From: RUG11783 sp964599695
GTDB lineage: Bacteria; Bacillota; Clostridia; Oscillospirales; Ruminococcaceae
Assembly (NCBI GenBank): GCA_964599695.1
Contig: CAZRGP010000029.1
Location: forward strand, 1 to 31,691
Direction: 5' to 3'
Length of the DNA: 31,691 nt
The position numbers were made by a program, and so were the translations under genes. Shown here in pieces: positions 24,444 to 31,691 of this stretch (position 1 is its first letter; each line of letters starts with the position of its first letter). The notes under the pieces were generated by a model. The model did no database searches. It was not told the DNA's origin and saw only the letters and a list, made by a program, of their open reading frames with translations.

Positions 24444-24989
24444 ATGGAACTGTTTTTGTCTTTTGCGCCAAGTGACGCCACAAGAAAAGCTTTTTTGAAA
24501 GCGGCGGAGGAAACCAGGGAGTATGCTACCGGTACGATGCACCGCTATGAGACCCTTCATTCCACTCTTGTCTATCTCGGCGAAGTGGACGAGGAGAAAC
24601 TTCCCGAACTGCGTGAACTGGTGGGGAGCGTAGCGGACCGCCATCACGCGCTGCCTGTGGAAGGGGACAGGGTCGTGGTCAGCCACGACACGAGCATCTA
24701 CGATGCATGGGGACTTCTGTATCTCTGGAAGAAAACGGACGAGGTGGAAGCTTTGTTCCAGGATATGGTTACTGTCCTGACGGATGCAGGGTATCTTCAT
24801 AACTACAACAGAGACTATCTCCTCCACTCCACACTCTATATGCAGTACTACCCGAACAAGGGAAGTGAAGACAAAGTACCCACAGTCCCGCCTGTCCGCG
24901 ATTGCTTTGACCGGGTGATCCTTTACCAGGTAACAACGATAGACGGCCATGTGGCGTACTACCCGTTGTATGAAACGAGATTAAAATAA
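24444..24989 (+). CDS. thpR: RNA 2',3'-cyclic phosphodiesterase, ThpR/LigT (2H) family
   Basis: This 181-residue protein has the two HxT motifs that define 2H phosphoesterases: H39-S-T41-L (ETLHSTLVYLG) and H128-S-T130-L (YLLHSTLYM), in a protein of the usual length starting MELFLSFAPSD. The family opens 2',3'-cyclic phosphates on RNA, and some members ligate tRNA halves in vitro. I chose ATG 24444, with GAGG six bases upstream, over a TTG 15 bases earlier. It ends at a bidirectional terminator. Confidence 0.85.
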   Translation: MELFLSFAPSDATRKAFLKAAEETREYATGTMHRYETLHSTLVYLGEVDEEKLPELRELVGSVADRHHALPVEGDRVVVSHDTSIYDAWGLLYLWKKTDEVEALFQDMVTVLTDAGYLHNYNRDYLLHSTLYMQYYPNKGSEDKVPTVPPVRDCFDRVILYQVTTIDGHVAYYPLYETRLK

Positions 24990-25003
24990 CAGATCGTAAT
25001 AAC

Positions 25004-25036
25004 AAATACAGCCGGAGCATACTCCGGCTGTATTTT
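25004..25036. terminator. Bidirectional terminator
   Basis: AATACAGCCGGAG (25005-25017) pairs with CTCCGGCTGTATT (25022-25034) around CATA. T residues follow on the plus strand and the A-rich left flank gives T residues on the minus strand. It serves thpR and the 2-hydroxyacid dehydrogenase, whose stop codon touches it. Confidence 0.92.
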
Positions 25037-25994
25037 AATATCCCTTATTCCTGTCGATCACGTACAGAAGATCTTCTCCGCGCATATACCGCTTCAGGTT
25101 TTCCGTCAGCATGTCGATCATACGGTCCATGACGCCTTCCATATGGGAATAACCCACCGCGTGGGGCGTGATCAGGACACGGTCAACGTCCCACAGTTCA
25201 TCGTTCTCCGGGAGCGGCTCCGGCTCTGTCACGTCCAGTCCGACGCCTCCGAGCAGGCCGTCCCGCAGGACTGCCTTGAGCCCCGAAGGGTCGATACTGT
25301 TTCCCCGGCCTCCGTTGACGATTATCGCATCGGATTTCAGGAGGCGCAGCCGCTGTTCATCCATCAGGTGTGTCGTACCGCTTCCTCCGGGCAGGAACAT
25401 CGCCACGATGTCCGCTTCAGGGAGGATCCGGTCCAGATCTTCGACCGGTACCTGAGCGTCGAAGGATTCGGGGAGAGCGGTCAGAGTTTTCCGGACTCCG
25501 ATCGTGCGTGCACCGAAAGCCTTCATCACGGAAGCGTATCGGGTCCCGAGGTCTCCCATTCCGATGATGAGGACAGTGGATCCGTACAGCGAACGGATAT
25601 CTTCATGGAGGATCCATTCATGACGGCTCTGCTGAGCGATGAACCGCCTGGTCTTTTTCAGAAGATTGAGGGTATGTGTGACCATCAGTTCACAGACGGC
25701 GGGACCGAATATGCCGGGGCAGTTGGCAAGCAGCGTCTTTTCCCTCAGGATACCGGGACGGCAGAAATGGGCGATACCGGTATATCCGATCTGGATGTAA
25801 TCCAGGTCATGGCCCTCCACCGACTCCGTGGTGAGCCAGCCGACGGCGGCATCGATACCGTCAAGATCGCGGTGAGTCGGTTCTTCCTCACCGAAAAACA
25901 CGAATTCCAGACCGCCGGGAAAGGCATCCCGAATGTCGAGAAATCTCTGCTTTTGCTGTTCATTCAGATTCAGGGCGACCAGCACCTTTTTCAT
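25035..25994 (-). CDS. D-isomer-specific 2-hydroxyacid dehydrogenase
   Basis: This 319-residue NAD(P)-dependent enzyme reduces a 2-oxo acid to a D-2-hydroxy acid, or the reverse. The Rossmann loop is GMGDLG (145-150) and the catalytic triad is R230 (VNGGRG), E257 (DVTEPEP) and H278 (ITPHAVGY). The dinucleotide-binding domain is inserted in the catalytic domain as in the family. The start ATG 25994 has GGAGG five bases upstream; a longer frame extends into the lipase gene. It begins 23 bases after the lipase stop and is probably co-transcribed with it. The substrate is unassigned. Confidence 0.9.
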   Translation of the reverse strand: MKKVLVALNLNEQQKQRFLDIRDAFPGGLEFVFFGEEEPTHRDLDGIDAAVGWLTTESVEGHDLDYIQIGYTGIAHFCRPGILREKTLLANCPGIFGPAVCELMVTHTLNLLKKTRRFIAQQSRHEWILHEDIRSLYGSTVLIIGMGDLGTRYASVMKAFGARTIGVRKTLTALPESFDAQVPVEDLDRILPEADIVAMFLPGGSGTTHLMDEQRLRLLKSDAIIVNGGRGNSIDPSGLKAVLRDGLLGGVGLDVTEPEPLPENDELWDVDRVLITPHAVGYSHMEGVMDRMIDMLTENLKRYMRGEDLLYVIDRNKGY

Positions 25995-26017
25995 GGTCTC
26001 CTCCGAGTGTGTTCTCA

Positions 26018-27100
26018 TTATAGTTTGTCGATCATCCGGATCAGATCCCGGTAGAAGGGACGGATGTCGTTTCGTACGGTCATCCTTCCCTGGAGAGACA
26101 TGTGATCGCCCCGGTAGACCGGAAGCACGTTCCACTTTCCCCGGACGATCTCATCCGTTTCCGCTACGGGGGCTCCGAACGGCGCTCCTGCCGATACGGT
26201 ATTCACGAGTCCGTCGTTTTCCTTCCAGCGGTCATCAAGGGGGAATCCTCCTTCAGAACGTCCGGAGTAAGCGCCCATCACCGCAGAACTCTTGCGGAAC
26301 ATTCCTTCCATCTCTCTGCGTATCGGATGCCAGTCGCCGTCTTTTCCCTTATAGGTTGCGGAGCAGGGAACAGCGAGATAATACACGCTTTTCAGAGTGG
26401 ATATGCGCCCGTTGAGGGAGAGCGCGTTGTCGATATGCATGTCGAAGGAAGCACGGTCGCGGGAATCTCTTCCGTCGTCCGAGCGACTGGGTCTGGATTC
26501 GAACAGCTTTGCCTGCTGGCGGTCAGACCACGGGACCGGAACAGAGGAAGGGTCAAAACCCGGATCGCGGTACAGATCGTAGGCCGTCGTCCCGTTCGTC
26601 GGAGCGGCGAGAGTTACGACCGCATGGATCCGGTTCTCCATCCCGCCTGCGAAAAGCGGGGAGAGGTCACCGGAGACGGCGGCTTTCCTTTCCTCATCAT
26701 CACCGTTTGCGAGGAGTTCCGCGAAAAGCCGGACGGTGGCGCCGCCGAAGGAGTGACCGATGAGGACGATCTTATCCCCGTTGTCCCAATACGGATACAG
26801 CGGATCCGAGGAGTAGTCCCTTCCGAAGCGGTCATGTCGGCATCTGGTGCTGTGGGCCGTCCCGTAGTCGGTCCGGGAACCGGACAGCTGAGCATACAGT
26901 TCGCACGCCCTGTCCCAGGCGCTTCCTGTCGGAGCGACGGAAGCGGCGTAACAGGAGATGTCCTGCTTTCTCAGATATTTGATCAGATCTCCGCCGAACA
27001 TCCCCCAATAGGGAACGGCTCGGTATGCTTTGTCATAACTGCCCCATCCGGACAGTCCGTGGACAAAAATGTAGTGATATTTGTTTTCGGTTGCGGACAT
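26018..27100 (-). CDS. Lipase of the Staphylococcus/Geobacillus I.5-I.6 type, without signal peptide
   Basis: This 360-residue alpha/beta hydrolase resembles the thermophilic Bacillus and staphylococcal lipases. The sequence YIFVHGLSGWG opens the fold. The zinc-site region aligns well by eye: D63 in AWDRACELYAQLSG, H83 and H89 in DYGTAHSTRCRHDRFG. The nucleophile is S117 in GHSFGG; the C-terminal ENDGLVNTVS and YRGDHMSLQG supply the catalytic Asp and His. Family enzymes hydrolyse triacylglycerols outside the cell, but this one starts directly with the fold (MSATENKYHYIFVHG) and has no signal peptide, so export is not evident. A 2-hydroxyacid dehydrogenase gene follows after 23 bases. Confidence 0.88.
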   Translation of the reverse strand: MSATENKYHYIFVHGLSGWGSYDKAYRAVPYWGMFGGDLIKYLRKQDISCYAASVAPTGSAWDRACELYAQLSGSRTDYGTAHSTRCRHDRFGRDYSSDPLYPYWDNGDKIVLIGHSFGGATVRLFAELLANGDDEERKAAVSGDLSPLFAGGMENRIHAVVTLAAPTNGTTAYDLYRDPGFDPSSVPVPWSDRQQAKLFESRPSRSDDGRDSRDRASFDMHIDNALSLNGRISTLKSVYYLAVPCSATYKGKDGDWHPIRREMEGMFRKSSAVMGAYSGRSEGGFPLDDRWKENDGLVNTVSAGAPFGAPVAETDEIVRGKWNVLPVYRGDHMSLQGRMTVRNDIRPFYRDLIRMIDKL

Positions 27101-27148
27101 ATCGGTGTTTCCATTGGTCGCGTGGTGTCATATGCGTTTCTGTTCACT

Positions 27149-27154
27149 ATTATA
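27149..27154 (-). promoter_or_regulatory. Extended -10 promoter element of the lipase gene
   Basis: On the minus strand TGGTATAAT gives a perfect -10 with the TG extension, about 48 bases before the lipase start. A -35 match is poor, as is common with extended -10 promoters. The divergent ABC gene may use TTCACT (27143-27148) with GTATAT 17 bases on, which is weak. Confidence 0.55.
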
Positions 27155-27233
27155 CCAATGTCAGGGTATATGGGGAGAGAGAAATCATGTATTATTTATA
27201 CAGTATTTAAAGATCTGAAGAGGGAAGAAGCTG

Positions 27234-28985
27234 ATGAAACTGTTGTTGAAACTGAGCAGGGAGGCGGTGCGGTATCGTGGCCTCTATGTGCTGGCCATTC
27301 TGGCTACGCTGGGGCTCACCGTTATCAATCTTGCTGCGCCGCGCGTGCTGTCAAGCATGACCGGGATCGTGAGCAGCGGAGTCACGGAAGGTGACCTGAC
27401 AACGATACGCCGGCTGACTCTGATCCTCTGTGCGCTCTACGCATTGAGGATCCTGTTCCGGTTCATGAGCAACTATCTCGCACACAAAGCGGCATGGTAT
27501 CTTGTAGGGGATCTTCGCACCAAGACATACGACAAACTGGAGCGGATGCATCTGGGTTATTTCCACGACAAGCAGACGGGTGATCTCATGAGCCGTGTAG
27601 TCAACGACACGAGGGATTTCGAACTGCTGTATGCCCACATGATACCGGAGACGATCACCAACATCGTCACTTTCGCCGGAGTTTTGATCGTACTGCTTAC
27701 GATCAACTGGAAACTGGCTCTGATCACCTGCGCGCCTATTCCACTGATCCTGGTCTCCGGTGTGATCTTCGCGAAGAAGGTCCGCCCGTTTTTCCGCATC
27801 TCCCAGTCCAAGATGGGGGAACTGAACGGAAAACTTCAGGACAATCTTTCCGGTGTTCACGAGATCCAGTCCTTCGGGAGAGAGGAATATGAGACCGGAA
27901 GGGTGGACGAGAAGAATTTCGACCATGTCCGCGCCATGCTTCAGGCGCTTAAGGTGAGCGCGGTATTTCATCCTACGGTGGAGTTCGTATCCTCCCTCGG
28001 GACGGTCCTTGTCGTCGCGTTCGGAGGATACCTCGCCTACAGGGAGGGACTCAGCGTGGAGGACATCGTCTCGTTTCTCCTCTACCTGAACCTGTTTTAC
28101 GTTCCGGTCACCGGACTGGCAACGCTTCTTGAGAATATGCAGCAGTCACTTGCCGGAGCAGAGCGTGTCATTTCCATACTAGAAGCGCCCCAGGAGATCA
28201 CGGACAAACCCGGTGCGAAGGAACTTACGGATGTCCAGGGAGACATCGTATTTGAACATGTGAGCTTCGAATACGAGGAGGGATCTCCGGTACTGGAGGA
28301 TGTATCCTTCCACTGCGAACCGGGAAAGATGCTGGCTCTTGTAGGACCCACCGGTGTTGGGAAGACGACGCTCACGCAGCTCATCTCCCGGTTCTATGAG
28401 CCCAATTCCGGGCGGATCCTGGTGGACGGGACAGATATCTCCCAGGTGACTATGGACAGTCTGAGGAAAAATATCGCGCCTGTTTTGCAGGACACTTTCC
28501 TTTTCAACGGAACAGTGGCGGAGAATATCGGATACGCGAGACCGGATGCTACTCAGGATGAGATCGTCGCGGCGGCAAAAGCGGCCAATATCCACAACGA
28601 CATCATGCAGATGCCGGAAGGGTACGATACGCCTGTGGGTGAGCGCGGCATGCGTCTGTCCGGGGGACAGAAACAGAGACTGGCTATCGCAAGGGCGATC
28701 CTCCGCAAGGCGCCGATCATCATTCTGGATGAAGCGACGGCTTCCGTCGACGTGGAAACAGAACAGCAGATCCAGAAAGCGATCGCCGGTATTGCCGGGA
28801 GACGAACCATCGTCGCCATCGCTCACCGCTTGTCCACGATCCGGAATGCGGACCGGATCCTTGTCATTGAGAACGGGAAGGTCACGGAGAGCGGAACACA
28901 CGATGAGCTCGTAAGGCTCGGAGGAAGTTACGCACGGATGAACGAGATCCAGACCGCGGCGGTCTCCAGCGGAGGGATCGTCTGA
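27234..28985 (+). CDS. ABC exporter, fused membrane and ATPase domains (half-transporter)
   Basis: This 583-residue protein combines a six-helix type I exporter domain (about 1-310) with a nucleotide-binding domain. Walker A is G371-T378 (GPTGVGKT), the signature is LSGGQ (475-479), Walker B is IIILDEATASVD and the switch His lies in IAHRLST. It should work as a homodimer, since no partner half is adjacent; many relatives in Firmicutes occur as gene pairs. Family members export drugs, lipids or peptides; nothing here singles one out. It is a single-gene unit followed by a hairpin. Confidence 0.92.
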   Translation: MKLLLKLSREAVRYRGLYVLAILATLGLTVINLAAPRVLSSMTGIVSSGVTEGDLTTIRRLTLILCALYALRILFRFMSNYLAHKAAWYLVGDLRTKTYDKLERMHLGYFHDKQTGDLMSRVVNDTRDFELLYAHMIPETITNIVTFAGVLIVLLTINWKLALITCAPIPLILVSGVIFAKKVRPFFRISQSKMGELNGKLQDNLSGVHEIQSFGREEYETGRVDEKNFDHVRAMLQALKVSAVFHPTVEFVSSLGTVLVVAFGGYLAYREGLSVEDIVSFLLYLNLFYVPVTGLATLLENMQQSLAGAERVISILEAPQEITDKPGAKELTDVQGDIVFEHVSFEYEEGSPVLEDVSFHCEPGKMLALVGPTGVGKTTLTQLISRFYEPNSGRILVDGTDISQVTMDSLRKNIAPVLQDTFLFNGTVAENIGYARPDATQDEIVAAAKAANIHNDIMQMPEGYDTPVGERGMRLSGGQKQRLAIARAILRKAPIIILDEATASVDVETEQQIQKAIAGIAGRRTIVAIAHRLSTIRNADRILVIENGKVTESGTHDELVRLGGSYARMNEIQTAAVSSGGIV

Positions 28986-29003
28986 GAAGATACACGAATC
29001 GAA

Positions 29004-29035
29004 AAGCCCTGCGCTCTCTTATCTGCGCAGGGCTT
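29004..29035. terminator. Bidirectional hairpin terminator
   Basis: AAGCCCTGCGC (29004-29014) pairs with GCGCAGGGCTT (29025-29035) around 10 bases. The T-tract is TTTT on the minus strand and weaker on the plus strand. It separates the convergent ABC exporter and propeller genes. Confidence 0.8.
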
Positions 29036-29060
29036 CCGTTGTTAAAGGAGAGCAGCGGGA

Positions 29061-30398
29061 TCAGCCCGCCCGGAACGCACGGACCTCACCGGTCCTCATG
29101 ATGTCCTTCACATTTCCGTTTTCACCGATCGATAAACGGTAGACGATGCTGGCGCCTCCGATGGTGAAAGAACTGGTAGCCGGGGAGAAATAGGCATCTT
29201 CCACAGCTTCCGTGTACCAGAACAGTTGTCCCTGTTCATCTGTGTACAGTTCCTTTCCCAGAGATCCGGGAACCGAAAGGAATTTTTTCGGTTCCCCGGT
29301 CTGCGCGTCGCAGACAAGGAGAACGGCCGTGTAATTCTCCTGAACGAGTGGCGTGAGCTCCTTGCTGTCGATCTCCCACAGATCATTTCCGAAAATGTGA
29401 TCCAGAACAAGGTCCACTTCACCGTATTTTGCATTTGAGGATCCGTTTTGTGGGACCGGTGTGAAATAGCCCGAGCAGTACAGTTCATCTCCGCGGACGG
29501 TCATGTCCTTCAGATAAAACCGGTGCCCCGCTTCGGTATACTGCCGGAAGTCGAGGAGCCACCCTTCCGGATCGGTCCAGGCGATCTCGGCGTAGCGTTG
29601 TTTCAGAAAACTGCCGAATTGTACGAGATATCCGTCTTTGTTTGCGGCAAGATCCCAGAATCCGTAATTGCCGACGATGGTGGCTCGATGGGAGAGTTGC
29701 CTGCCGTCGGAAGAAAGATGAGACAGGTTAAATATTGAAAGGCGGCCTCTGCTCACCACGGCATAGCCGTTTTCTTCTTCCAGCACCTGATATACCTCTT
29801 CTCTTCCGAGACCGTGTTCGAGGGTGCAGGACCAGAGGATGTTCCCTTCCGGATCGGTCTTGGTGAGATGGGCATTCTGGGGAGTATCACTCGAGGTCGG
29901 AGTATCCATCGGCTGCTTGTCGACGCCGAAGATGATCACTCCGTCCGAGACGATCCGGTAGTCCCAGGCGTCATACCAGAGAGGGACCGACCAGAGGATG
30001 TCGCCGCTGTCTCCGTAACGGACGAAAGAGGTGTCCGTCCCGCTTTCCTTTTCGTCATAAACGAAGCCATAGCGGTAGCCGGATGGGTCATCCGGCTCAT
30101 GATACCAGTACTTGTCGTAACCCTTTTCTTCCAGGAGGGCACGGTTCTCTTTTTCAGAAACAATGAGAGAGATCTCCTTTCCCTTCACGGTATAGGAGGT
30201 CTCCTTTTCTTCGCTTGTTGCGATCTGCTCCGCGGTCTTCGCATGCTGCACACGGATGTCGTAAGATGAGCTGCGCGTCCTGAAACGGGTCATGCCGTTG
30301 TCGCTGCCGCCGTTCCTTCCTCCCGAGAGAAGAACTGCCGTGCCTGAGACGATGAGAATAAGAGCAATCAGGATCAAAATGGTTTTGCGAGACTTCAT
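29061..30398 (-). CDS. Membrane-anchored protein with predicted beta-propeller (PQQ/WD-like) ectodomain
   Basis: I do not recognise a named family. The 445-residue product has an N-terminal anchor (MKSRKTILILIALILIVSG) and then a polar, aromatic-rich region. Recurring units of the form Gly-(D/N)-I-L-W-S, such as GDSGDILWSVPL, DPEGNILWSCTL, DPEGWLLDFRQY and AQTGEPKKFLSV, are typical blades of bacterial beta-propellers. The start ATG 30398 begins the anchor and has GGAGGAG about 10 bases upstream; 24 further in-frame codons upstream look non-coding. It is monocistronic. The product should sit outside the membrane; a binding or assembly role is conceivable, but no activity can be read. Confidence 0.75.
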   Translation of the reverse strand: MKSRKTILILIALILIVSGTAVLLSGGRNGGSDNGMTRFRTRSSSYDIRVQHAKTAEQIATSEEKETSYTVKGKEISLIVSEKENRALLEEKGYDKYWYHEPDDPSGYRYGFVYDEKESGTDTSFVRYGDSGDILWSVPLWYDAWDYRIVSDGVIIFGVDKQPMDTPTSSDTPQNAHLTKTDPEGNILWSCTLEHGLGREEVYQVLEEENGYAVVSRGRLSIFNLSHLSSDGRQLSHRATIVGNYGFWDLAANKDGYLVQFGSFLKQRYAEIAWTDPEGWLLDFRQYTEAGHRFYLKDMTVRGDELYCSGYFTPVPQNGSSNAKYGEVDLVLDHIFGNDLWEIDSKELTPLVQENYTAVLLVCDAQTGEPKKFLSVPGSLGKELYTDEQGQLFWYTEAVEDAYFSPATSSFTIGGASIVYRLSIGENGNVKDIMRTGEVRAFRAG

Positions 30399-30443
30399 GA
30401 TTATCGTACTCCTCCTTTTGGTGGCATAAGCGGTCTTTTTCCC

Positions 30444-30449
30444 ATTGTA
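30444..30449 (-). promoter_or_regulatory. Extended -10 element of the propeller gene
   Basis: On the minus strand TGGTACAAT supplies a TG-extended -10 about 46 bases before the start codon; no good -35 is seen. Confidence 0.45.
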
Positions 30450-30488
30450 CCATGGCACGGAAGTCCGCAAAAATGCGCGGGGTAATGG

Positions 30489-30517
30489 TTGCCTGATTCG
30501 TATTAAGACGATATCAT
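30489..30517 (+). promoter_or_regulatory. Promoter of the sugar epimerase gene
   Basis: TTGCCT (30489-30494) and TATCAT (30512-30517) lie 17 bases apart, 40 bases before the start codon. The start has GAGG seven bases upstream. Confidence 0.65.
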
Positions 30518-30557
30518 ATTGTATAGAAGAAACGATTCGGAAAAGTGAGGAAACAAC

Positions 30558-31373
30558 ATGAAATTAGAACAATTTGCCGCGATGAACATGGTATACCAGC
30601 GGTACTCATTCAAATATGCTCTGGATTCCATGCAGAAACTTGGAATCGACAAGTTTGAACTATGGGCAGGGGGATCTCATCCGAACTGCTATGTGTCGGA
30701 TCTTTCCGACATGAAAGCCCTGAAAAAGGAGCTGGACAGAAGAGGCATGACGGTCACCTGCATGACTCCCGAGCAGTGCATTTATCCCTATAATATCGCT
30801 ACGCCCAATGCGGAACTTCGCAGGCAGAGCCTGGATTATTTCCTTAAATACATCGATATGACCGCTGAACTCGGAGTGGAGAAGATGCTCTGCGGTGCCG
30901 GATGGGGCGACCTGGATGAGCCGGTGGAAGATGCGTGGAAACGATCGGTAGAAAGTCTCTGGACCATGACGAAACATGCGGAAAAGCGCGGAGTAAAGCT
31001 CGCGTTTGAGATCCTGCAGTTCCTGGAGAGCAACCTTGTGTACAACTATGAGACGACAAGGAGGATGTTCGACGAGATCCAGCATCCGAATTTCTGCCTC
31101 TGTGTGGACACTGTACCGATGCGCGTAGACAGGAAGACACTGGATGATTTCTTCAAAGGATTCGGAGACCGGATCATTCATATCCACCTGACGGACGGAA
31201 CTCCCACAGGACATCTTCCGCTCGGAGCAGGGGATATCAATGTGCGCGAGCAGTTTGACGCGCTGGACCGCAACGGCTATACAGGAGATGTGACCCTGGA
31301 GCTTGGAGCCTGGATGGATCGTCCGGAGGAGTCCACGAAACTGGCATTCGACACAGTGAAAAAGTATCTGTGA
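30558..31373 (+). CDS. Sugar-phosphate isomerase/epimerase, TIM barrel (FrlC/tagatose-epimerase-like)
   Basis: This 271-residue protein belongs to the xylose-isomerase-like TIM barrel group. Metal ligands appear in order: a Glu in LAFEILQF, an Asp in CLCVDTVPM, a His in IIHIHLTDG and a Glu in VTLELGAW. The segment MTPEQCIYPYNIATPNAELRRQSLDYF resembles, from memory, the corresponding part of fructoselysine 3-epimerase FrlC, but other frl genes (kinase, deglycase, transporter) are absent. A general ketose or inositol-related epimerase is the alternative. It is a single-gene unit with its own promoter and terminator. Confidence 0.82.
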   Translation: MKLEQFAAMNMVYQRYSFKYALDSMQKLGIDKFELWAGGSHPNCYVSDLSDMKALKKELDRRGMTVTCMTPEQCIYPYNIATPNAELRRQSLDYFLKYIDMTAELGVEKMLCGAGWGDLDEPVEDAWKRSVESLWTMTKHAEKRGVKLAFEILQFLESNLVYNYETTRRMFDEIQHPNFCLCVDTVPMRVDRKTLDDFFKGFGDRIIHIHLTDGTPTGHLPLGAGDINVREQFDALDRNGYTGDVTLELGAWMDRPEESTKLAFDTVKKYL

Positions 31374-31393
31374 TCTCTTTTGTGCAAAAAGCA

Positions 31394-31424
31394 AAGGCCT
31401 CAGAGCAGTCTGAGGTCTTTTTTT
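31394..31424 (+). terminator. Rho-independent terminator of the epimerase gene
   Basis: CCTCAGA (31398-31404) pairs with TCTGAGG (31409-31415) around GCAG; G-C and G-T pairs extend the stem, and seven T residues follow. Confidence 0.94.
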
Positions 31425-31476
31425 ACCGTGCAATTATCCAATATACACAAAATTTATCAAAAAAACGAACAAAATA

Positions 31477-31505
31477 TTGTTTCTAAAGGAGATGGTGATT
31501 ATTCT
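31477..31505 (+). promoter_or_regulatory. Possible promoter in the A+T-rich end region
   Basis: TTGTTT (31477-31482) and TATTCT (31500-31505) are 17 bases apart. In such A+T-rich sequence this match can occur by chance. Confidence 0.3.
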
Positions 31506-31542
31506 TATAGTAAGTAATTTTATAAAATGGTTTAACAAATAA
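31492..31542 (+). CDS. Possible 16-residue hydrophobic peptide
   Basis: An ATG follows AAAGGAG with no spacing (a GTG comes three bases later). The frame gives MVIILIVSNFIKWFNK and a stop. It is hydrophobic at the start and basic/aromatic at the end, as small membrane-active peptides are. The poor ribosome binding site spacing and A+T-rich context make chance quite likely. Confidence 0.15.
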   Translation: MVIILIVSNFIKWFNK

Positions 31543-31565
31543 GTTCTTAGGAAAGGGGTAGCACG

Positions 31566-31634
31566 ATGAGTGAATTCAGAAAAGTCATTACAAGGCCCGG
31601 TGAGGTTTTGGACTATGAGACCGTTTTTGAATAA
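31566..31634 (+). CDS. Short reading frame of 22 codons with a good ribosome binding site
   Basis: The ATG at 31566 has AAAGGGG seven bases upstream, which is a good spacing. The peptide starts MSEFRKVITRPGEVL and ends with DYETVFE and TAA. It could be a genuine small peptide, or the 5' end of a longer gene cut off by a mobile element whose end follows at about 31640. No family is recognised. Confidence 0.3.
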   Translation: MSEFRKVITRPGEVLDYETVFE

Positions 31635-31691
31635 CTAACCGGCGCATTCTTGTGACTTCAGTCCAATGTCATTAAGTTAAGAATAAAGACA

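Larger units (their letters stand above)
31425..31691. other. A+T-rich end region without a recognised gene
   Basis: These 267 bases are strikingly A+T-rich and differ from the rest of the window. They hold a possible promoter, two very short reading frames and, from about 31640, sequence (tgtcattaagttaagaata) that looks like the end of a mobile element. No protein family is recognisable. Confidence 0.5.

Overview
The window looks like a chromosomal segment of a mid-G+C (roughly 55%) anaerobic Firmicute of the class Clostridia, probably a Lachnospiraceae-like gut organism. The reasons are strong AGGAGG-type ribosome binding sites, a Cys-anchored lipoprotein, an operon with cdaA/cdaR and a bifunctional Rel enzyme, a surface protein built of CTEDG...CSRCG...ALGH repeats of the kind I recall from gut Clostridia, and dense packing on both strands with hairpin terminators. 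The taxonomic placement is inference; there is no rRNA or tRNA gene to anchor it.

Left third (1-7700, mostly minus strand). A three-gene polar amino-acid ABC importer (lipoprotein, permease, ATPase) is read leftward from a good sigma-A promoter at about 2540-2565 to a perfect hairpin terminator at 55-85. Upstream, also leftward, lie a patatin-like phospholipase, an m5C RNA methyltransferase (ATGA overlap), an AMP-forming fatty-acyl ligase and a PHP phosphoesterase. A free-standing acyl carrier protein is divergent from the patatin gene, so acyl-group handling genes (ligase, carrier, lipase) sit around one intergenic region.

Middle (8000-22740, plus strand). A membrane protein fused to a spermidine-synthase-like domain is followed by a long tightly packed operon: ispDF (isoprenoid precursors), cdaA and cdaR (c-di-AMP synthesis and its regulator), a COG2509-type FAD protein, recJ, rel ((p)ppGpp) and dtd (D-aminoacyl-tRNA editing), ending at a terminator near 19290. 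After it comes a two-gene unit: a 5'-nucleotidase-family metallophosphatase without signal peptide, coupled by ATGA overlap to a 598-residue membrane protein with Cys3His repeats outside and what reads as a degenerate response-regulator receiver domain inside. This pair is the least explained part of the window.

Right third (22740-31691, mixed strands). A PfkB sugar kinase, a small double-zinc-ribbon membrane protein, a 2',3'-cyclic phosphodiesterase (ThpR/LigT), a 2-hydroxyacid dehydrogenase downstream of a family I.5-type lipase, a single ABC exporter half-transporter, a membrane-anchored predicted beta-propeller protein and a sugar-phosphate epimerase resembling FrlC. Most units are separated by bidirectional hairpin terminators. 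The last 270 bases are A+T-rich and hold only very short possible reading frames. Both window edges have sequence that looks like the ends of insertion sequences, so the window may be a contig broken at repeats.
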